This document shows, piece after piece, positions 39,698 through 50,932 of a stretch of 64,000 bases of DNA (position 1 is the stretch's first letter; each line of letters opens with the position of its first letter). The stretch is from contig OX424567.1 of NCBI GenBank assembly GCA_949152475.1, positions 31,891,485-31,955,484 of the forward strand, written 5' to 3'. A program made the translations under genes and the position numbers. Origin of the DNA: Terebella lapidaria (taxonomy: Eukaryota > Annelida > Polychaeta > Terebellida > Terebellidae). The notes below the pieces were generated by a model, which was not told the origin of the DNA, ran no database searches, and saw only the letters and a list, made by a program, of their open reading frames with translations.

Positions 39698-40782
39698 TTA
39701 GTTGACGAATTAAAAATTCGTCAACTATGTTGGTCAGTTCGGTTTGTTTGTTTATTTGTATGTTTGTTTGTCTGTTAGCACGTTACAGGCCACAGTTTTC
39801 GAGCTAGCATCCCGAAACTTTTTTGATAGATAGGTATCCGCCCTGGGAGGGCACCGAACGTTTTTGAAAGAAATCGGTTCATTGATGACGTCACCAAAAA
39901 TCATTGAAAAATCGAAAAATCCCTATCTCTCATCATTGGCGGATTTTCAAAAATTCACACAGCAGTCACATTTGGACCGATATCTCTGAAATTCAGCACA
40001 CCGATATATAATGGTATCTTCCATCGAACTGCGAAGTTTTACTCGGATTGTTCGAACGTCAATGACGTCACGACGTGAAACGTCATTTTTCGAAATGGGG
40101 CTATATATCGAAAAGTATTTGTCGTAGAGAGAAGCGGATTGCACCATTGGAAAGCTCGTTGAATTCTGGTTTAGAAGGGTACTGTCCGATACTTTTCCGC
40201 CATGATAAATTTTCCGCTATGACGTCATAAACGTAAGGCCTGTCATACCAATTTTTCGACTTTTCAGCAAACTTTCAAACATCCACAGTGCACTCAATTT
40301 TGAAGATATTAGACTGTAATTGTCAGAACTTATATGGAATAATGATACCCAGCCATACACAAAGCTTCAACACGCTACGTGCAACGTCAATGACGTCATG
40401 ACGTAAAACGTCAATTTTTGGAATGGGGTTATATATCGGAAAGTATTTGTCGTACAGAGAAGCGAATTGCACCATTGGAAAGCCCGTTGAATTCTGGTTT
40501 AGAAGGGTACTGTCCAATTCTTTTCCGCCATGATGGATTTTCCGCTATGAGGTCATAAACGTAAGGCCTGTCATACAAGATTTACGGCTTTTCAGCAAAC
40601 TTTCAAACAAGCACAGTGCACTCAATTTTGAAGGTAATAGGCTGTAATTATGAGAACGTATGTGGAGCGTTATTATTCAGGGACGTCCCAAGTTTCAACA
40701 CGCTACGTGCAACGTCAATTCGGTATGACGTAATTGACGTTCCTATGGCAAATTCGTCAACTGCCGGGCCTATGGCCCCTCG
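39698..40782 (+). mobile_element. Complete short type C element (1085 bp)
   Basis: The left terminus has perfect arms AGTTGACGAATT and AATTCGTCAACT, then a TTTG-rich run with ATTTG and TATG variants, and the body start GTTAGCACGTTACAGG. About two core repeats follow. The right end is AATTCGTCAACT plus GGGCCTATGGCCC and CTCG. It is inserted within the TTTG run of the array B unit. Confidence 0.75.
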
Positions 40783-40794
40783 TTTGTATGTTTG

Positions 40795-42206
40795 TTAGTT
40801 GACGAATTGAAAATTCGACAACTATGTTGGTCAGTTCGGTTTGTTTGTTTATTTGTATGTTTGTTTGTCTGTTAGCACGTTACAGGCCACAGTTTTCGAG
40901 CTAGCATCCCGAAACTTTTTTGATAGATAGGTATCCGCCCAGGGAGAGCACCGAACGTTTTTGAAAGAAATCGGTTCATTGATGACGTCACCAAAAATCA
41001 TTGAAAATCGAAAAATCCCTATCTCTCATCATTGGCGGATTTTCAAAAATTCACACAGCAGTCACATTTGGACCGATATCTCTGAAATTTAGCACACCGA
41101 TATATAATGGTATCTTCCATCGAACTGCGAAGTTTTACTCGGATTGTTCGAACGTCAATGACGTCACGACGTGAAACGTCATTTTTCGAAATGGGGCTAT
41201 ATATCGAAAAGTATTTGTCGTAGAGAGAAGCGGATTGCACCATAGGAAAGCTCGTTGAATTCTGGTTTAGAAGGGTACTGTCCGATACTTTTCCGCCATG
41301 ATAGATTTTCCGCTATGACGTCATAAACGTAAGGCCTGTCATACCAATTTTTCGACTTTTCAGCAAACTTTCAAACATCCACAGTGCACTCAATTTTGAA
41401 GATATTAGACTGTAATTGGCAGAACTTATATGGAATAATGATACCCAGCCATACACCAAGTCTCAACACGCTACGTGCAACGTCAATGACGTCATGACGT
41501 AAAACGTCAATTTTTGGAATGGGGTTATATATCGGAAAGTATTTGTCGTACAGAGAAGCGAATTGCACCATTGGAAAGCCCGTTGAATTCTGGTTTAGAA
41601 GGGTACTGTCCGATACTTTTCCGCCATGATGGATTTTCCGCTATGACGTCATAAACGTATGGCCTGTCATACCAATTTTTCGACTTTTCAGCAAACTTTC
41701 AAACATTTACAGTGCACTCAAATTTGAAGGTATTGATCTGTAATTATCAGAACGTATGTGAAATAATGATATCCAGCCACCTATCAAGTTTCAACACGCT
41801 ACTTGCAACGTCAATGACGTCATGAAGTAAAACGTCAATTTTCAAAATGGGGCTATATATCAAAAAGTATTTGTCGTACAGAACAGCGGATTGCACCATT
41901 GGAAAGCTCGTTGAATTCTGGTTTAGAAGGGTACTGTCCGATACTTTTCCGCCATGATGGATTTTCCGCTATGAGGTCATAAACGTAAGGCCTGTCATAC
42001 AAGATTTACGGCTTTTCAGCAAACTTTCAAACAAGCACAGTGCACTCAATTTTGAAGGTAATAGGCTGTAATTATGAGAACGTATGTGGAGCGTTATTAT
42101 TCAGGGACGTCCCAAGTTTCAACACGCTACGTGCAACGTCAATTCGGTATGACGTAATTGACGTTCCTATGGCAAATTCGTCAACTGCCGGGCCTATGGC
42201 CCCTCG
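40795..42206 (+). mobile_element. Complete type C element (1412 bp)
   Basis: It is separated from the previous 3' end by the 12-base TTTG/TATG remnant at 40783-40794. It is nearly identical to 39698-40782 but has one more core repeat of about 330 bp, which shows that core copy number varies between sister copies. It ends with the same 3' hairpin. The C2 block begins immediately afterwards. Confidence 0.75.
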
Positions 42207-43239
42207 TGATTGTATGTCCATCAGTAAGATGTCTGTTAGCACGATAGCGACCACAATTCTGGAGATATTTTCACGAAAATTTACTCGGTTATTCTTTATG
42301 TTAAAGACTAGAAATGGTTCAATTTTTGTGAAAATCGGTTGAGTGAAGACGTCACAAAAATATCTAAAATATTCCTCACGCTGCCGCCACAGTAGCCACA
42401 CCAGTGCCCAGCCATGGGATATACCAGCATTCTGAGCGCGGTCTCTCGTACGCTATATACTTCACACGCCGTAACTTCAAGCGACAGATTGGCTCAGTCA
42501 GTAAAGGCGTTAGGTGTTGGTGCGCGGGGTCCCGGGTTCGATTCCTATTGTCTTTTTTTTTTTAAATTCCGACTAAATGACTTTTTCTTTTTCTGAGTGT
42601 TTTTTTTTGTATTAATTCTGATATGTTTTCCACAGTCACCCTTTTATCTAATTCTATTGTTTCGCGATATTAAATCAAAATCAAGCCTGAAGCAGAAAAC
42701 ACAAAGAATCCACTACTTGGTGCCTTTATCACTGTTTATGGAATTTGAAAAAACAAAAACGTTTCATGAATATGCATGAGTGGAATATTTCAGTGTGTCT
42801 TCGGATGAATTATTTGATCCAGCTACAATTTTCATTGCAAAATGTTGTATTTTACGTTTGTTTCTGGCATCATCAAAATCTGATTGCATCCTACAGGTAC
42901 GTTTAATTTCCGAAATTTCAAAAGGCAATAACAGCGTCAATACTGTATGGAGTATCTTGAAACTTGATATACCCATTGATAGTATTGACCTCTACGAATT
43001 GTAGTACAAAGGTCAAAGATCAAGGTCAAAGTCATCGAAATCCCAGAAAAAACACCTGTCCAGTAATAACATTTGCTTGAATCGTCGGAGTCTCATCAAT
43101 TTTGAACCACTTCATTCGGAAGCGGCAAAACAATCAAATGTGTATGTCATTTCCAGATAATAACATTACTATGACCTTGACCTTTCACATTGAGATGAAA
43201 GTTTGCGAATTCGTCAACTGCCGGGCCTATGGCCCCTCG
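42207..43239 (+). mobile_element. Type C2 block with tRNA-like module, copy 3
   Basis: It is nearly identical to 19935-20970 and again begins right at a preceding 3' terminus and ends with the GGGCCTATGGCCC hairpin. The close match between two separate insertion islands suggests recent copying of the block or of a larger composite. Confidence 0.75.
42483..42552 (+). repeat. tRNA-derived SINE-like module, copy 3
   Basis: The A-box TGGCTCAGTCAG and B-box GGTTCGATTCC are intact, followed by a T-run. It differs from the 20215 copy at very few positions. The stems are too weak for a working tRNA. Confidence 0.6.
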
Positions 43240-44901
43240 TTTGTCTGTTAGCACGTTACAGGCCACAGTTTTCGAGCTAGCATCCCGAAACTTTTTTGAT
43301 AGATAGGTATCCGCCCTGGGAGAGCACCGAACGTTTTTGAAAGAAATCGGTTCATTGATGACGTCACCAAAAATCATTGAATAATCGAAAAATCCCTATC
43401 TCTCATCATTGGCGGATTTTCAAAAATTCACACAGCAGTCACATTTGGACCGATATCTCTGAAATTCAGCACACCGATATACAATGGTATCTTCCATCGA
43501 ACTGCGAAGTTTTACTCGGATTGTTCGAACGTCAATGACGTCACGACGTGAAACGTCATTTTTCGAAATGGGGCTATATATCGAAAAGTATTTGTCATAG
43601 AGAGAAGCGGATTGCACCATTGGAAAGCTCGTTGAATTCTGGTTTAGAAGGGTACTGTCCGATACTTTTCCGCCATGATAGATTTTCCGCTATGACGTCA
43701 TAAACGTAAGGCCTGTCATACCAATTTTTCGACTTTTCAGCAAACTTTCAAACATCCACAGTGCACTCAATTTTGAAGATATTAGACAGTAATTGTCAGA
43801 ACTTATATGAAATAATGATACCCAGCCATACACCAAGTTTCAACACGCTACGTGCAACGTCAATGACGTCATGACGTAAAACGTCAATTTTTGGAATGGG
43901 GTTATATATCGGAAAGTATTTGTCGTACAGAGAAGCGAATTGCACCATTGGAAAGCCCGTTGAATTCTGGTTTAGAAGGGTACTGTCCGATACTTTTCCG
44001 CCATGATGGATTTTCCGCTATGACGTCATAAACGTATGGCCTGTCATACCAATTTTTCGACTTTTCAGCAAACTTTCAAACATTTACAGTGCACTCAAAT
44101 TTGAAGGTATTTATCAGAACGTATGTGAAATAATGATATCCAGCCACCTATCAAGTTTCAACACGCTACTTGCAACGTCAATGACGTCATGACGTAAAAC
44201 GTCAATTTACGAAATAGGGCTATATATCAAAAAGTATTTGTCGTAGAGAGAAGCGGATTGTACCATTGAAAAGTTCGTTGAATTTTGGTTCAGGATGGTA
44301 TTGTCCGATACTTTTCCGCCATGACAGATTTTCCGCTATGACGTCATAAACGTAAGGCCTGTCATACAAGATTTACGGCTTTTCAGCAAACTTTCAAACA
44401 TCCACAGTGCACTCAATTTTGAAGATATTAGGTTGTAATTATCAGAACGTATATGGAATAATGATACCCAGCCATGCACCAAGTTTCAACACCCTACGTG
44501 CAACGTAAATGACGTCATGACGTAAAACGTCAATTTTTGAAATGGGGCTATATATCGAAAAGTATTTGTCGTACAGAGAAGCTAATTGCACCATTGGAAA
44601 GCTCGGTGAATCCTGGTTTAGAAGGGTACTGTCCAATTCTTTTCCGCCATGATGGATTTTCCGCTATGAGGTCATAAACGTAAGGCCTGTCATACAAGAT
44701 TTACGGCTTTTCAGCAAACTTTCAAACAAGCAGAATGCACTCAATTTTGAAGGTAATAGGCTGTAATTATGAGAACGTATGTGGAGCGTTATTATTCAGG
44801 GACGTCCCAAGTTTCAACACGCTACGTGCAACGTCAATTCGGTATGACGTAATTGACGTTCCTATGGCAAATTCGTCAACTGCCGGGCCTATGGCCCCTC
44901 G
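43240..44901 (+). mobile_element. Type C element body and 3' terminus without adjacent 5' terminus
   Basis: It resumes with a TTTG/TCTG remnant and the start GTTAGCACGTTACAGG, and runs through about four 328-bp core repeats (GCTATGACGTCATAAACG near 43690, 44018 and 44335) to the AATTCGTCAACT plus GGGCCTATGGCCC end. Its left terminus is probably one of those upstream (39698 or the remnant at 40783-40794), split off by insertion of 40795-43239. Host array B resumes at 44902. Confidence 0.7.
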
Positions 44902-47900
44902 TTTGTTTGTTTGTTAGCGCTCTACAGGTCACAATTTTGATCGTAAAGTCCCGAAAATTTGTCAGAAGATGTGCAGTCAGTACTCGACCAAGTGATTAAC
45001 TCTTATGAGGTCAAGGTCAAATATTGAGGTCAAGGTCACGCAAAACGATAAAAACACATAAATTGTCATAACTCCAGTTCTATTCGTTATAGAGACTTCA
45101 AACCAAGTTCATATTGTAGATAAACTCGAGTTCTATCTTTTGTGACCTTGACCTTGGCATTTGACCTTGACCTTGAGAAGTTCGTTATGAGGTGAATGTC
45201 AAGGTCAAGTACGAAGGTCAGCGCACCATATCGAGTAGTATATTGTTGGAAAGGTCTTGAGCCCCTGATTCCAGTGATATCTCATTTTTGGCGCTGCGAC
45301 ATAAACTGATGTCACAATGACGTCATAAACGTCAAAAATCCGAAATTTCAAAGTGCCATAACATGGTCAATAGTGTATGGAATCCCTTGAAATTTGATAT
45401 GCATTTTGACAGCATTGACCTCTACGAACTGAAGTACAAAGGTCAAAGGTCAAGGTCAAGGTCATTGAAATCCCAGAAAAACACGTTTCTTGTAATAACA
45501 TCCGTTTGAATTGTCGTAGGTTCATGGAATTTGAACCATATCATTCAGAAGAGGTATAGCAATCGGACCTATATGTCAATTCCATGATTGACCTCAAACT
45601 TTGTCTATAATCTGACAAAACTTAATCAGAATCCTATGATAATTCTGGTTTTTACAGATATTTTTTATGTTTTCATGGCTCCAATTTTCACAAATTTACT
45701 GAACATTTAATTCTAAATCATTTATGCAGTCAGTTGCAGTGTTATTTCTAGTTTATGGTCCACTTTTCACATTTGGAATAAATTGAAAACTCGCCGAGAT
45801 ATCAAAGTAGAAAGAGAAGTGGGGTGAATCTGATTCTCAATCCGTTCACACACCAATAAGCTGTAGAAACGATTACCCCCTGTGGACATGTCCCCTTCTA
45901 AATATACACACTCGGTTGAGCAGTAGTACAGTATATCATATATGTATCCAAGTGCACATCTCAAACAACAAAACAATTCTTTTGTTTTCTGACTCAGAGG
46001 TGTCAAACTGGTATAATAAAGCCTAAAACTCATGTCTAAATACAGTCTGGGTCAAGCGACAGCCCACTTTATATCAGAACTTTTATTACTTTGATTTTGG
46101 CAATTATTACTTGACGAAATGTAAATTTCGTCAAGTATGTTGGTCAGTCGAGTTTGTCTGTCTGTCTGTTTGTTTGTTTGTTTGTTAGCGCTCTACAGGT
46201 CACAATTTTGATCGTAAAGTCCCGAAAATTTGTCAGAAGATGTGCAGTCAGTACTCGACCAAGTGATTAACTTTTATGAGGTCAAGGTCAAATATTGAGG
46301 TCAAGGTCACGCAAAACGATAAAAACACATAAATTGTCATAACTCCAGTTCTATTCGTTATAGAGACTTCAAACCAAGTTCATATTGTAGATAAACTCGA
46401 GTTCTATCTTTTGTGACCTTGACCTTGGCATTTGACCTTGACCTTGAGAAGTTCGTTATGAGGTGAATGTCAAGGTCAAGTACGAAGGTCAGCGCACCAT
46501 ATCGAGTAGTATATTGTTGGAAAGGTCTTGAGCCCCTGATTCCAGTGATATCTCATTTTTGGCGCTGCGACATAAACTGATGTCACAATGACGTCATAAA
46601 CGTCAAAAATCCGAAATTTCAAAGTGACATAACATGGTCAATAGTGTATGGAATCCCTTGAAATTTGATATGCATTTTGACAGCATTGACCTCTACGAAC
46701 TGAAGTACAAAGGTCAAAGGTCAAGGTCAAGGTCATTGAAATCCCAGAAAAACACGTTTCTTGTAATAACATCCGTTTGAATTGTCGTAGGTTCATGGAA
46801 TTTGAACCATATCATTCAGAAGAGGTATAGCAATCGGACCTATATGTCAATTCCATGATTGACCTCAAACTTTGTCTATAATCTGACAAAACTTAATCAG
46901 AATCCTATGATAATTCTGGTTTTTACAGATATTTTTTATGTTTTCATGGCTCCAATTTTCACAAATTTACTGAACATTTAATTCTAAATCATTTATGCAG
47001 TCAGTTGCAGTGTTATTTCTAGTTTATGGTCCACTTTTCACATTTGGAATAAATTGAAAACTCGCCGAGATATCAAAGTAGAAAGAGAAGTGGGGTGAAT
47101 CTGATTCTCAATCCGTTCACACACCAATAAGCTGTAGAAACGATTACCCCCTGTGGACATGTCCCCTTCTAAATATACACACTCGGTTGAGCAGTAGTAC
47201 AGTATATCATATATGTATCCAAGTGCACATCTCAAACAACAAAACAATTCTTTTGTTTTCTGACTCAGAGGTGTCAAACTGGTATAATAAAGCCTAAAAC
47301 TCATGTCTAAATACAGTCTGGGTCAAGCGACAGCCCACTTTATATCAGAACTTTTATTACTTTGATTTTGGCAATTATTACTTGACGAAATGTAAATTTC
47401 GTCAAGTATGTTGGTCAGTCGAGTTTGTCTGTCTGTCTGTTTGTTTGTTTGTTTGTTAGCGCTCTACAGGTCACAATTTTGATCGTAAAGTCCCGAAAAT
47501 TTGTCAGAAGATGTGCAGTCAGTACTCGACCAAGTGATTAACTTTTATGAGGTCAAGGTCAAATATTGAGGTCAAGGTCACGCAAAACGATAAAAACACA
47601 TAAATTGTCATAACTCCAGTTCTATTCGTTATAGAGACTTCAAACCAAGTTCATATTGTAGATAAACTCGAGTTCTATCTTTTGTGACCTTGACCTTGGC
47701 ATTTGACCTTGACCTTGAGAAGTTCGTTATGAGGTGAATGTCAAGGTCAAGTACGAAGGTCAGCGCACCATATCGAGTAGTATATTGTTGGAAAGGTCTT
47801 GAGCCCCTGATTCCAGTGATATCTCATTTTTGGCGCTGCGACATAAACTGATGTCACAATGACGTCATAAACGTCAAAAATCCGAAATTTCAAAGTGACA

Positions 47901-48698
47901 TAATATGGTCAATAGTGTATGGAATCCCTTGAAATTTGATATGCATTTTGACAGCATTGACCTCTACGAACTGAAGTACAAAGGTCAAAGGTCAAGGTCA
48001 AGGTCATTGAAATCCCAGAAAAACACGTTTCTTGTAATAACATCCGTTTGAATTGTCGTAGGTTCATGGAATTTGAACCATATCATTCAGAAGAGGTATA
48101 GCAATCGGACCTATATGTCAATTCCATGATTGACCTCAAACTTTGTCTATAATCTGACAAAACTTAATCAGAATCCTATGATAATTCTGGTTTTTACAGA
48201 TATTTTTTATGTTTTCATGGCTCCAATTTTCACAAATTTACTGAACATTTAATTCTAAATCATTTATGCAGTCAGTTGCAGTGTTATTTCTAGTTTATGG
48301 TCCACTTTTCACATTTGGAATAAATTGAAAACTCGCCGAGATATCAAAGTAGAAAGAGAAGTGGGGTGAATCTGATTCTCAATCCGTTCACACACCAATA
48401 AGCTGTAGAAACGATTACCCCCTGTGGACATGTCCCCTTCTAAATATACACACTCGGTTGAGCAGTAGTACAGTATATCATATATGTATCCAAGTGCACA
48501 TCTCAAACAACAAAACAATTCTTTTGTTTTCTGACTCAGAGGTGTCAAACTGGTATAATAAAGCCTAAAACTCATGTCTAAATACAGTCTGGGTCAAGCG
48601 ACAGCCCACTTTATATCAGAACTTTTATTACTTTGATTTTGGCAATTATTACTTGACGAAATGTAAATTTCGTCAAGTATGTTGGTCAGTCGAGTTTG
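44902..48698 (+). repeat. Array B, block 3: three tandem units
   Basis: Unit starts lie at 44914, 46185 and 47456. The first shares the rare 'aactctt' (near 45000) and 'ccataacatgg' variants with the unit at 38439 on the other side of the insertion. The unit at 46185 has a hybrid 'acataacatgg' state, as expected from recombination between unit types. The block ends after the left terminus at 48698. Confidence 0.92.
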
Positions 48699-50932
48699 TT
48701 ACTTGACGAAATGTAAATTTCGTCAAGTATGTTGGTCAGTTGCGTTTGTCTGTCTGTTTGTTTGTTTGTTTGTTTGTTTATTTGTTAGCGCTCTACAGGT
48801 CACAATTTTGATCGTAAAGTCCCGAAAATTTGTCAAAAGATGTGCAATCAGTACACGACCAAGTGATTAACTTTTGGAAGGTCAAGGTCAAATATTGAGG
48901 TCAAGGTCACGCAAAACGATAAAAACACATAAATGGCCATAACTCCGGTTCTAATTGTCCCAGAGACTTCAAATCAAGTTCATATTGTAGATAAACTCGA
49001 GTTCTATCTTCTGTGACCTTGACCTTGGTATTTGACCTTGACCTTGAGAAGTTCGCCTAAGGTGAATGTCAAGGTCAAATACGAAGGTCAGCGCACCATA
49101 TCGAGTAGTATATCGTTGGAAAGGTCTTGACCCCCTGATTGCAGTGATACCTTATTTTCAGCGCTGCGACGTAAACTGACGTCACAATGACGTCATAAAC
49201 GTCAAATTTCCGAAATTTCAAAAGGCTATAACATCGTCAATACTGTATGGAATCTCTTGAAACTTGATATGCATATTGACAGCAATGACCTTTACGAATT
49301 TAAGTACGAAGGTCAAAGGTCAAGGTCAAGGTCATCGAAATCCCAGAAAAACACGTTTCCGGTAATAACATCCGTTTGATTTGTCGTAGGTTCATGAATT
49401 TTGAACCATATCCTTCAGAAGGGGTATAGTAATCGAGTGTATATGTCAATTTCATGATTGACCTTGAACTTTGTCAGGAAAATAAGGTCATATGAGGAAA
49501 ACTTCAAGGTCAAATTTTCAAACTAACTGAAACCTATCAAGTAGTATATCAAATGAAAGGTCTTGATTCCCTGGTACATACTTTCTCATCAATTTTGAGA
49601 TGTGACGTTTATTGACGTCACAGTGACGTCATAAACGTTAATTTTTCGAAATTTCAAACGGTCATAGTGTCCACAAATCTTGTTTGATTCTAATGAAATG
49701 ATACAGGTATAATATATGTCTTCATGCACAGGCAATGCACAATTTTCGTGACTCAAGGTCAAAGATCAAGGTCAAGGTCACGCAAAATGTTAAAAACGCA
49801 TAAGTGGCCATAACTCCGGTTCTATTTGTTATAGAGACTTCAAACCAAGTTCATAATGTAGATAAACTCGAGTCCTATATTCTGTGTCCTTGACCTTGGC
49901 ATTTGACCTTGACCTTGAGAAGTTCGTCATGAGGTGAATGTCAAGGTCAAGTACGAAAGTCAGCGCACCATATCGAGTAGTATATCGTTGGAAAGGTTTT
50001 GAGCCCCTGATTGCAGTGATACCCTAATTTTGGCGCTGCGACGTACACTGACGTCACAATGACGTCATAAACGTCAAATTACCGAAATTTCAAAAGGCCA
50101 TAACAGCGTCAATACTGTATGGAATACCTTGAAACTTGACATGCATATTAATAGCATTGACCTTTACGAATTGAAATACAAAGGTCAAAGGTCAAGGTCA
50201 AGGTCATCGAAATCCCAGAAAAACACCTTTTCGGTTATAACATCGTTTTTTAATCGTTGTAATTTGAACAATATCATCAGAAGAGGTATAGCAATCAGAC
50301 TTATATGTCAATTCCATGATTAACCTTGAACTTGATCGGAAAAATGAGGTCACATGAGCAAAACTTCAAGGTCAAATTTTCAAACTAACTAAAAGCTATC
50401 AAGTAATATATCAAATGGAAGGCCTTGAACCCATGATGAATAGTTTCCCATCAGTTTTCAAATGTGACGTTTATTGACGTCACAGTGACCTCATGTACGT
50501 AAATTTTTCGAAATTTCGAAAAGCCACAGTGTCCGGAATTCTTGTTCGATTCTGATGGAATTGTTCAAGTATAATTTATATTTTCATGCACGGGCAATGC
50601 ACAATTTTCGTGACCCAAGGTCAAGGGTCAAGGTCAAAGAAAAGGTCAAAATCACAAAAATTGCCATAACTTCGGAACTATTCGTCATAGAAAGTTCAAA
50701 CTGGGACCATATTGTAGCATATCAAAAGGTCTTTGTCCGCTGACCTTGAATGTGCACTTTGACCTTGACCTTGAAAAGCTTGCCCAACGTAAAAATTTCA
50801 TGAAAAAAGTATCTTTCTTCAAATGTCGAGGAGTTGTTCAGTAAATCTTTTCAATGTGTAAATTATGGGTAAATGTTTTAAATGTAAACAAATGTTTAGT
50901 CATTTCGTCAAGTGTTGGCCTATGGCCGATTT
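48699..50932 (+). mobile_element. Complete type D element (2234 bp) inserted in array B
   Basis: The left terminus has perfect arms ACTTGACGAAAT and ATTTCGTCAAGT, then a TCTG/TTTG microsatellite and the start TTAGCGCTCTACAGG. The body has two AAGGTCA/TGACGTCA modules (about 48880-49600 and 49750-50470) and a shorter tail. The right end is ATTTCGTCAAGT near 50903 followed by TTGGCCTATGGCCGA. Its first 150 bases resemble array B, so this is a good candidate for a full-length relative of the truncated array B unit. Confidence 0.8.

Noticed and set aside
20215..42552. Functional tRNA genes at the three tRNA-like modules
   Set aside because: The A and B boxes are good, but the D, anticodon and T stems do not pair, and the copies lie in mobile elements. 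A SINE-type origin fits better.
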